From the NCBI RefSeq assembly GCF_016772315.1, contig NZ_CP053482.1:1736001-1800000 (forward strand): DNA of 64,000 nucleotides, read 5' to 3'. The DNA comes from Thiothrix subterranea. Lineage in GTDB: Bacteria; Pseudomonadota; Gammaproteobacteria; Thiotrichales; Thiotrichaceae. Made by a program: the position numbers and the translations under genes. Shown here in pieces: positions 48,352 to 55,640 of this stretch (position 1 is the stretch's first letter; each line of letters begins with the position of its first letter). Below the pieces are notes generated by a model that did not search any database, was not told the origin of the DNA, and saw nothing but the letters and a program-made list of their open reading frames with translations.

Positions 48352-48886
48352 GGGCAACCTTCCAGTCAATTAAATCCGTATCGCGACAGGTGCGCTTCAT
48401 ATCGCGTAATGCTAATCCCACATTTGCCCGCCATAAATGGCAACGGGTGTCGTAAACCAGTTGGTTTGCCAAATCTGCCGCCTGCTTTTTGGTGTGGATG
48501 AATTCAATCTTGCCGAAGTTGCCACAATCCATAGTATGCGTGCGTCCCGATGACATCAGCGTAACCCAGTTCATGGGAAGCTGAGAAATAACACCCGCAT
48601 CACTCAAGGCTGATTCCAGACTGATGTAATTAAATTCACCCGCCCGCAACCGCGCCGCTGCACGGTACAACAGCAAGCCATCGTTAGCGCAGGCTTCTGG
48701 GTAAAGGTATAAACCCCGGCAAATGCGTTTAAGCAAGCCAGTCTGTTCTGCACGGCTGAGTAATGCCTTGAATGCAGCAGGGGTTTGCTCCGGCATTGCG
48801 CCCCGTAAATCACTCAAGGTGAACAAACAATGTTCACTGTTAGCCAGTGCTTTGAGCGTATTTGCCAAGTGTTTAATCGGTTGCAT
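48338..48886 (-). CDS. abiEi: AbiEi-type antitoxin/repressor
   Basis: This 182-aa antitoxin has an N-terminal winged-helix region (FTLSDLRGAMPEQTPAAFKA, LLSRAEQTGLLKRICRGLYL). The C-terminal half has FNYISLESALSDAGVISQ and QLVYDTRCHLWRANVGLAL, the AbiEi pattern. AbiEi neutralises AbiEii in a type IV manner and represses its own promoter. A perfect 8-bp inverted repeat lies directly upstream. Confidence 0.88.
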   Translation of the reverse strand: MQPIKHLANTLKALANSEHCLFTLSDLRGAMPEQTPAAFKALLSRAEQTGLLKRICRGLYLYPEACANDGLLLYRAAARLRAGEFNYISLESALSDAGVISQLPMNWVTLMSSGRTHTMDCGNFGKIEFIHTKKQAADLANQLVYDTRCHLWRANVGLALRDMKRTCRDTDLIDWKVAHELV

Positions 48887-48896
48887 CGCTATTTAG

Positions 48897-48935
48897 GTCT
48901 ACATGAAGTTACGCTTAGTGTAGCTCAATGTAGAC
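48897..48935. promoter_or_regulatory. inverted repeat, candidate AbiEi operator
   Basis: GTCTACAT (48897-48904) and ATGTAGAC (48928-48935) are perfect inverted repeats 23 nt apart, all within the 49-bp gap before the abiEi start. The far arm touches the stop codon of the PT methyltransferase gene. AbiEi proteins bind paired inverted repeats in this position, so autoregulation is likely. Confidence 0.6.
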
Positions 48936-51014
48936 TTAACGAGGGCAATCAAGGGTTATTTCGCTGAATCTTTCCGCCGTCACCACTTTCGGCACGAGCC
49001 GCCCACTTTTCCCCGGTAACATCAGCACGATGGCGCGGCTGTTTGCATCGCTGTAGCTGACGTGTAGCGGTTTGTCGTTGCCGTAGAAATACAGGCGGTC
49101 AAACGGGGTGTTTTGCACGATCCATTGCGCGACTTCCAGCATGTTTTCGTCGGGGATGATGAAATCACAGGCTGCACCTTTGCGTTCGCAGATCAGGTTG
49201 CCACGGGTATTCACTTCATGGGCGGCGTGTTGGTCGCGTTTGGGGTCGATGCTGCCCTTGATGTGTTTGGCGAGTTCGGGGGAGCAGAAACCGTAGGTGA
49301 GTTCGATACCGCCAAAGTAATCCATTACCGGGTCGATAATGTGCAGGGCAAGCGCGGCGAGTGCGTTATAGGTGTCAGGCTGTTTGGGCAGGTTGGGTAA
49401 GCCGGTGTTGGCTTGGGTTGCGCCGCATTTGATGAAATCGCGGAAGGTGTGGTATTGACCGCAGGGGTCATCCAACGCGGGGGTGTGTTGCGCGGGTTGC
49501 AGTTCAAAGCCCACGACTGCCAAGCGTAAACGCTGCAAGGTGGCATCGAATTGTTCGGGGGGCATTCCGTAACCGTCTAAGGCAAATTCAGGGTGGGTTG
49601 CCAGCACCTGGTCAAAGGCGAGTTGTTCGGCGTAGTGCGGGAAATCGGGGGTGAGGAAACGCGCTTTCCGGTACAGGTAAGGCGGGGTGTAGGTATCGCC
49701 GTATTTGTAATACTCGAAACGCTGGTTGACCAGGCTGATTTTGATGCGTTCCAGCAAGCGCGGCAGGGGCGATTCTTCAAAGTCATCGTATTTCATTAAC
49801 GATAATTTGCCGGATTCGGCATGTATTTTCAGCAAATCGGCAGAAGTCACGTCACCGAAAACGAAGGTGGCGCAACCGATGTAGACCCGTAAAATCGGCG
49901 GCAATGCCACGACTTGCGCGGTGTGGAAGGTGAACGCGCCTTCTTCATCGAGATAGCCATAGCCTTGCGCGGCGGCGTGTTGGCACATTTGGCGCAGCAA
50001 CGCGGGGTTGCCCGCTGAGAATAACAGGCGTTCGCCGTCGGTTTGGGCGTGTTGATAGTTTTGGAAGAAAGCTTTGACATCGCGCTTGAGGCTTTCCGGT
50101 AAATGGCGGTAGATGCGTTGTTGGTCGAAACGGCGCATCGCAAAGTACACCGTGAGATCATCGCGGCGGCTGTCGAAGGCGAGTTTTAGCAGTTCATCAC
50201 CCTGGAAGCGTTGCAGGAATTTCAGGGCGCGTTGTGTTGTGCCGAATAGGTCTTTGCTGGCGGTAAGGTCGGGGAATTCGTCGTCTTGGGGCGGTCTGCC
50301 CAGTTCTAGCCAGCGTAGCCAGAGTGCATCCAATAAGGCTGCGTGTTGTTCGTAGAAGGCGCGTTCTTTGTCGGCTTTGGTGAGGCGGGCGGCGCGTTCG
50401 GCTTTGGGGGCTTTCGGCACTTTGGGTAATTGGCTGATCAGGCGGTTGGCGGTAGCGCGGTTGCGGTAGCGGCGTTCCAGAAATGCTTGTTCTGCGTCTT
50501 TGTCTTTGAATACGAAAAACACGCCGGGGCCGACGGCTACTGGGTCTTCATCGAGTACGTGGCGCAGGTATTCGCGGAATTCTTCTTGGGAATAATAGCG
50601 TTGGAAGGTGTTGCGGCTGGTGAGTACGCCATCACGGAACAAACGCCCGCGTTCGGGGGATTGTTCGCCGAGCATGACCGCCGCGCACAGGAATTGGGTG
50701 CAAAGTTGGTATGCGCCTAACACAGCTTCCATGCGTTCGGTTTTGTCTTCGATCACGTTGATGACGAAGCCGAGGTTGACAATATCGGCGGTGTGTTTGG
50801 GGTTTTCGGGGCAGAAGTGCGGATCCCAGCCGTTGGCGGTGAGGTTGTTTTGGCGCAGGATGTCTACGTCGCTGCCTTTGCCGCAACCGTAGTCGAAGAT
50901 GGTGTGTTTGCCTTCCAGAAAGTCATGCTTGGCGAGGAGTTGCATGGGTTTGGAGAGGGCGTAGCGGGTTAACGCGGTGCGGTGGCGTTCGACGTTGGAA
51001 GTCTTTTTTGTCAC
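48936..51014 (-). CDS. DNA phosphorothioation-associated putative methyltransferase (main body)
   Basis: This protein of about 692 aa matches the family named PT-associated putative methyltransferase, found in dnd/ssp islands. After HRTALTRYALSKPMQLL it has the AdoMet motif TIFDYGCGKGSDVDIL, then NGWDPHFCPENP, ADIVNLGFVINVIED and a long C-terminal part with LRVYIGCATFVFGDV. The reported start is GTG 51014. The frame is open upstream to a stop at 51240-51242, and the missing 5' part lies in another frame in the fragment 51026-51517. The actual substrate (DNA or other) is unknown. It is the last gene of the Ssp operon. Its composition is rich in G+C like the chromosome, unlike the A+T-rich genes before it. 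Confidence 0.82.
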   Translation of the reverse strand: MTKKTSNVERHRTALTRYALSKPMQLLAKHDFLEGKHTIFDYGCGKGSDVDILRQNNLTANGWDPHFCPENPKHTADIVNLGFVINVIEDKTERMEAVLGAYQLCTQFLCAAVMLGEQSPERGRLFRDGVLTSRNTFQRYYSQEEFREYLRHVLDEDPVAVGPGVFFVFKDKDAEQAFLERRYRNRATANRLISQLPKVPKAPKAERAARLTKADKERAFYEQHAALLDALWLRWLELGRPPQDDEFPDLTASKDLFGTTQRALKFLQRFQGDELLKLAFDSRRDDLTVYFAMRRFDQQRIYRHLPESLKRDVKAFFQNYQHAQTDGERLLFSAGNPALLRQMCQHAAAQGYGYLDEEGAFTFHTAQVVALPPILRVYIGCATFVFGDVTSADLLKIHAESGKLSLMKYDDFEESPLPRLLERIKISLVNQRFEYYKYGDTYTPPYLYRKARFLTPDFPHYAEQLAFDQVLATHPEFALDGYGMPPEQFDATLQRLRLAVVGFELQPAQHTPALDDPCGQYHTFRDFIKCGATQANTGLPNLPKQPDTYNALAALALHIIDPVMDYFGGIELTYGFCSPELAKHIKGSIDPKRDQHAAHEVNTRGNLICERKGAACDFIIPDENMLEVAQWIVQNTPFDRLYFYGNDKPLHVSYSDANSRAIVLMLPGKSGRLVPKVVTAERFSEITLDCPR

Positions 51015-51025
51015 TTCCGGTGGTT

Positions 51026-51517
51026 CTATTTCACTTCCGTCGAGTTTAACCAGTTTGTGATCGACGACTTTGTAACCTGCATTGCGGAGGCGTTCTTCCC
51101 ATTGTTTTTTATAGCCGATTTTGCGGGAGTCTTTGAAAAGTCCGGCATCTTCGAGTTGCTTGGTAAGCGCGGCGAATTTGGGAATGTCGGGGTGATCAGG
51201 GGGGAGAAGGAGTTCTTTGCGGTGGAGGATGGGGGGTTGTTACTACAACTATAGTCAGTCTTACGCGGATATGGGAAATCATTACCAGCTCGAATTGAGG
51301 TAAAAAGTTTTGGAAATGCTTCCTCACTTAAATTTTCATACTCTAAGAATGAAATATCTTTATCATAGCTATTAACACGAATTACATTGATTTTCAGCTT
51401 AACATCTTCGCTCAAATCATGGAAATATCGCTCAAATATATGTTTATGAAAGCTATTTAATTTATCTACGGAGACGATAGAAATATAAACATCATTTCCT
51501 ATTATTTTCCCCATCAT
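51026..51517 (-). pseudogene. frameshifted N-terminal part of the PT-associated methyltransferase
   Basis: The first 90 or so residues (MMGKIIGNDVYISIVSVDKL to RKTDYSCSNNPP) are A+T-rich and read as a real domain, but the rest of this frame has nonsense-like composition. At the C6 tract (51231-51236) the other minus frame continues as ILHRKELLLPPDHPD and then the methyltransferase. The joined sequence NPPILHRKE is a motif I recall from the N-terminal region of this family. One extra C would restore a single frame of about 860 aa (51517 to 48936). Sequencing error, a true mutation, or phase variation are all possible. Start 51517 is 6 bp after the previous stop. Confidence 0.7.
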
Positions 51518-51523
51518 AGATAG

Positions 51524-52180
51524 TTACTCAACATCTTGTATTAATTCGCTCAAAAGAATATCTCTAGCATTTCTACCCCAATCTATTCTTGCCTCTTCTA
51601 CTTTATTTTTTCTCATTCCTTCCGGCTGTTCGCTTTCATGTTTAGCCCAAGCTAAAATTATTAACTCAATAGTTTTACGTGCCATGAGATTACTTTCATG
51701 ATTTTCACTTTCCATTAAAGAAAATAGCAATTTATTTAAATCGGAAAACAACGGATGGTTTTCATTGAGAGAAATTTCAATAGTTTTTCCTTTCGCATAA
51801 ACATCAAAGAAAGCTGGACTTGTAGATGTCTTACTAGTAAAAATAAACTCGTCATTTCTCCCTATATATTTGGCTTTAATTGCACCACAGTTATTGCCAA
51901 TAACTTCTACAAAAGAAGTTCCAATAATATTTTCATTCTGTTCTATTTCAGACTCGTCAACTGACTTTAATTGATAAAAAAATGAAGATTTGTTGTAAGT
52001 TACATAACGACGACCTTCACTAAATAATACACTATTTACAAGCTTCTTTGGTGCATTAATGTTTTTCTTTTCTAATTGAGAAATAATCTGACGAGCAGTA
52101 TAGTTCTGCCCATCAGAAAGCACATCTAAAGCAGCTTCCAATATAATTTTCCTTACGTGCCACTCTTCTTTCAAGTACAT
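51524..52180 (-). CDS. Ssp-operon protein sharing the C-terminal domain of the MORC-like ATPase
   Basis: A 218-aa protein with no known name. Residues 1-70 look like a winged-helix domain (ILEAALDVLSDGQNYTARQI, VNSVLFSEGRRYVTY). From about 105 to the end it matches, nearly column for column, the C-terminus of the preceding ATPase: TSPAFFDVYAKGKTIEISLN, NHPLF, ELIILAWAKHESEQPEG, KVEEARIDWGRNARDILL. There is no catalytic motif I can name. The gene is very A+T-rich and lies 15 bp after the ATPase gene. It could be a DNA-binding adaptor for the helicase/ATPase module. That is inference from the shared domain. Confidence 0.7.
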   Translation of the reverse strand: MYLKEEWHVRKIILEAALDVLSDGQNYTARQIISQLEKKNINAPKKLVNSVLFSEGRRYVTYNKSSFFYQLKSVDESEIEQNENIIGTSFVEVIGNNCGAIKAKYIGRNDEFIFTSKTSTSPAFFDVYAKGKTIEISLNENHPLFSDLNKLLFSLMESENHESNLMARKTIELIILAWAKHESEQPEGMRKNKVEEARIDWGRNARDILLSELIQDVE

Positions 52181-52195
52181 CTGTCAATCTCTAAA

Positions 52196-53998
52196 TCATT
52201 CATCAACAAGAAATTCTCTAGCCATGCGTCCCCAATCCCAACGTGCCTCTTGAGCCTTAGTTCTTCTTTGACCATCAGGTTGTTCATCTTCATAACGCGC
52301 CCATGCCATCAGTAGTAATTCTAGCCCCTCACGAGCTTTCATTAATCGAGTACGCAATACGGATTCATTAGCCTCATCAATGTCATCCTGTAATAATTCA
52401 ATAAGATGATTGTATGCAGGATGATCAACATTCAATGACAATATGATTGCGCCACCACGAGATTGAACATCGAAAAAAGCAGGCGTACTTAAATTTGATT
52501 TAACAAAAGTATATTTTAAATTTTGTTTGACCGTTCTAGCTGCTAAGCTTTTAGCTACTTCTGTCGTTGCCCCTGCTTCTGTAAGTACATCAGCAATTTC
52601 TTTCTCACGCACATCAGGAGGTAGTGTTCTTTCTTGAGTGTCACTTTTTCCTTCATAGCCTTCGTTCTGACGTTTACGGGTTGCTTCAGTGCCTTTTTCT
52701 TCTGAATGAGGCGAGTCATGTCTCTTATTAGATTCGTTAGTCGTTGTTTGTGCTTTAATTAGCCGACGAATTGTACTAATATTTTTCCGTATATGCTGAG
52801 CTAACTCTATTAATGGCAATCTAGGATCTTCATTTTCATCTAAGTATTCTTTTGCTGAAGCAATTGTTTGGCCATCTTCAAGTAGAGACTCTAAATCAAC
52901 TTTGGCTAATTCAGAAAAATTACGAGCTGATTGTTTGTTATTAGTTACACCAAACAAATCATCTAATGCTGGTGGAAAATTCACTTCTACTCCCCACCAA
53001 CGATCACGGGGATCGGAGGGATCAGACCAAGATGTATCTAAATCAAGTTCACGATTTGCTCGCACAATAGATACGCCCAGATTTTTTGCAGCATGTTTGC
53101 CATAAGAGCGTGCACCGGGATTATGCCCTGTTCTTGCTGACTCCTTAGCGTAAGCAAACTTTACTGTAACAACATGAATACTATCATTGAAGTTGATTTC
53201 AAACTCTGTATTTTTAAAATCGCCATTTTCAAACATTGGTTCGTTATCAAATGGTTCTGGGCATGATGTTTTAGCAAATAAATATAAAGGATCATTTGGT
53301 AATGCGTTACGAGATGATACTTGACGAAGCATTGGCATCGCACTCATGTCAAATGATTTAAGCTTGATCACCACTGAGTCATCGACTAAAAAATAGCGAT
53401 ACATTCGTCCAATAATTAATTCTGAATTATCAATAATAGAGTTAGCAGTACGCCACATAATTTTGTCTATGTTCTTCCAAACAACAAGCGTTCCCGTCAT
53501 TCCAAAATTAGAACCGACTTCTTTCCATATATCTGGTATTTCCTTAATAATAGGTGTTGGCACGGATTTTAATTGTGATTTCTCAATTTCATCTATATCA
53601 AGATAGCTATAGATTGCATTTTCAGAACCATTTCTCCAACTCCAAACTTCTACTCTTCGTGCTTGAGATATTGATGAATTTGGTAATCCCATACCAAATC
53701 GTCCAATACCACTGAAATCATTTAAACGTGTTCCATTACCAAATTGGAGAGCCATTTGTAACACATCAGAAGTCATTCCGTGACCGTTGTCTAACACTGC
53801 TATTTCGCTTATACGTGCTCTTGCACGCTGTTTTAACTGTTCTATTCGTTCACCACATAAAAGCTCAACGATTGTTGCTCCTGCTTGAATAGAGTTATCC
53901 ATCAATTCAGCAATCGCATATGCCGCATTCTTGTATCCGTTGTCACGCATGGCATTGACAACAAGGTGTGTAGGAACTATGTCGTGAGTATTTTCCAT
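52196..53998 (-). CDS. GHKL (MORC/Hsp90-like) ATPase of the defence operon
   Basis: This 600-aa protein has a complete GHKL ATP-binding domain: N box AIAELMDNSIQAG (28-40), G1 box DNGHGM (70-75) and the lid GIGRFGMGLPNSS (97-109). It looks most like MORC/MutL-type ATPases that occur in restriction-like operons. A middle region (about 150-380) is probably the transducer domain. A charged low-complexity linker (about 425-465, with KRHDSPHSEEKG) leads to a C-terminal domain (about 485-600) with AREGLELLLMAWARYEDEQP, then EARWDWGRMAREFL. That domain recurs in the next gene. The chosen start MENTHDIV is two bases after the helicase stop. Likely role: ATP-driven DNA clamp with the helicase; not proven. 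Confidence 0.8.
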   Translation of the reverse strand: MENTHDIVPTHLVVNAMRDNGYKNAAYAIAELMDNSIQAGATIVELLCGERIEQLKQRARARISEIAVLDNGHGMTSDVLQMALQFGNGTRLNDFSGIGRFGMGLPNSSISQARRVEVWSWRNGSENAIYSYLDIDEIEKSQLKSVPTPIIKEIPDIWKEVGSNFGMTGTLVVWKNIDKIMWRTANSIIDNSELIIGRMYRYFLVDDSVVIKLKSFDMSAMPMLRQVSSRNALPNDPLYLFAKTSCPEPFDNEPMFENGDFKNTEFEINFNDSIHVVTVKFAYAKESARTGHNPGARSYGKHAAKNLGVSIVRANRELDLDTSWSDPSDPRDRWWGVEVNFPPALDDLFGVTNNKQSARNFSELAKVDLESLLEDGQTIASAKEYLDENEDPRLPLIELAQHIRKNISTIRRLIKAQTTTNESNKRHDSPHSEEKGTEATRKRQNEGYEGKSDTQERTLPPDVREKEIADVLTEAGATTEVAKSLAARTVKQNLKYTFVKSNLSTPAFFDVQSRGGAIILSLNVDHPAYNHLIELLQDDIDEANESVLRTRLMKAREGLELLLMAWARYEDEQPDGQRRTKAQEARWDWGRMAREFLVDE

Positions 53999-54000
53999 AT

Positions 54001-55626
54001 TTAAGCCCAAATATCTTCCCAATTATTAAATGCTTCGGCAACACTACCGAACCCCGGTAAACTATAGTCTATTACAGTTATGATTTCAGCCATTTCATTG
54101 CCACCCGCTTTTTCTCCTCTTATCGCTCTTCCTACCATTTGACTGTATAGAACAAGTGATTTAGTTGGTCTTGCAATTAGTGCGGCACTAATCTTAGGTG
54201 CATCAAATCCAGTGGTCAATACACCAAAATTGCAAATAATTTGTGTATCATCATTTTTTTCTTTGAACTTATTTATGATATTTTTTCTTAAGTTCGCATC
54301 TGTTTTTCCAGTAATTGAGTAAGCCCTATGCCCTCTTAACTGTAAAATTGCAGCTAAAAGATCAGAATGCTTCACTGTTGTTGAAAACACAATAATTCGC
54401 TGATGACTTTTTACCAAATTCTCAATTGAAGAAACAATTGCTAAATTTCGCTTTTCATCTTCAGCTAATCGATCTAAAATATTATCCGGCACATCAAAGT
54501 TTTCTTGAATTTTCCTTAGATCACTATCATTAAAATTAGTTCCGCCTTCATAAAAAAGAGGCTTATAAACTGCTTTTGCTAAGTATTTTTTTTCAACCAA
54601 ATAATCAACAGGATTGATATATCCTTCGATTTCCAAGGTAACTTTCTGCTTTGAAAAGAAATTTGATAATTGTTCGTCTATATGTATATCTGCCCATGTT
54701 CTTCCTGGAGTTGCAGTCAAACCTAAGAGTGCAGGATTAGGATGCCGCATAATAACTAATGCATCTAGGATTAACTTATAAGTTTCCGCAATCGCTGAAT
54801 GGGCTTCGTCAATAACAACTAATGATGTTCGACTAGATAAAGTAATGATAAAGTTTAAACTATTTTTTGTTGTACTATATACTTTAGATAACCCACCAAT
54901 AAGAATCCCATCTTTTACATCATTAAGATTAAGAGACCGATCTCCCCAATATCTGAAAATACCTACTGAACGATTGCCTAAACAGCCCCATGCTTTTTCA
55001 AATTCTGAAGCTGCTTGTTCACATAGTTCTTCACTATGAGCTAACCAAATAACTAATGTAGGTTCATTTTTTCGCAAGTGATCGGCAATTATACTCATTG
55101 CTGTACGTGTTTTTCCTGATCCCGTAGGCATATGTAATACAACTCTTTTTGTATTACTTTTAAGTAAATCATTTACTTTTCGAGATGCGGAGCGCTGATG
55201 TGGAAATAAAGAGTATTGTCCCTCCTTCTGAGAAAATGAGGATTTTTCCTCTTCTATAAAAGTAGTAGGCAAAGATATTTCAAAGAAGTCAAATACAGCT
55301 TTTTCTCTCTCAGAACCTTTTCTGATATTCACATTTTTTAGTGAGAAATATAAATCATTTTGACTGTAATCTAAACTTAGCACCTGAGCTAGGAGCTTTG
55401 CCTGATTATTTGGAAGCAAGTCAAACAATATTTCTCTTGTATCTTTTGATGATAGTAAAGAGTATGGAGTTCGGTAGTTTATTATTAATTTTCGTAGGTG
55501 TTGCGGCGTTGCAAGCTTTGAATCAAGTAGAAGGATTAAACGCATCAAGTCAGCACCTAACAAATATTGTAGTGCTGAATCGTCGGCTCTTGATAAAAGG
55601 TTGTCAAAATTCAACTTGGTCTCCAA
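54001..55626 (-). CDS. superfamily 2 DEAH helicase of the defence operon
   Basis: A 541-aa SF2 helicase/translocase. An N-terminal helical domain of about 130 residues (LLSRADDSALQYLLGADLMR) is of unknown family. The helicase core has LFPHQRSASRKVNDLL, Walker A HMPTGSGKTRT (about 165-175), LVIWLAHSEELCEQA, DEAH box VVIDEAHSAIAE, motif III LLGLTATPGRTWAD, and domain 2 with GFDAPKISAALIARPTKS and motif VI QMVGRAIRG. No nuclease domain is seen. It lies 14 bp after sspE and 2 bp before the GHKL ATPase gene. It probably unwinds or scans DNA together with the GHKL ATPase. Confidence 0.88.
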   Translation of the reverse strand: METKLNFDNLLSRADDSALQYLLGADLMRLILLLDSKLATPQHLRKLIINYRTPYSLLSSKDTREILFDLLPNNQAKLLAQVLSLDYSQNDLYFSLKNVNIRKGSEREKAVFDFFEISLPTTFIEEEKSSFSQKEGQYSLFPHQRSASRKVNDLLKSNTKRVVLHMPTGSGKTRTAMSIIADHLRKNEPTLVIWLAHSEELCEQAASEFEKAWGCLGNRSVGIFRYWGDRSLNLNDVKDGILIGGLSKVYSTTKNSLNFIITLSSRTSLVVIDEAHSAIAETYKLILDALVIMRHPNPALLGLTATPGRTWADIHIDEQLSNFFSKQKVTLEIEGYINPVDYLVEKKYLAKAVYKPLFYEGGTNFNDSDLRKIQENFDVPDNILDRLAEDEKRNLAIVSSIENLVKSHQRIIVFSTTVKHSDLLAAILQLRGHRAYSITGKTDANLRKNIINKFKEKNDDTQIICNFGVLTTGFDAPKISAALIARPTKSLVLYSQMVGRAIRGEKAGGNEMAEIITVIDYSLPGFGSVAEAFNNWEDIWA

Positions 55627-55640
55627 TATTTAATACAAAT

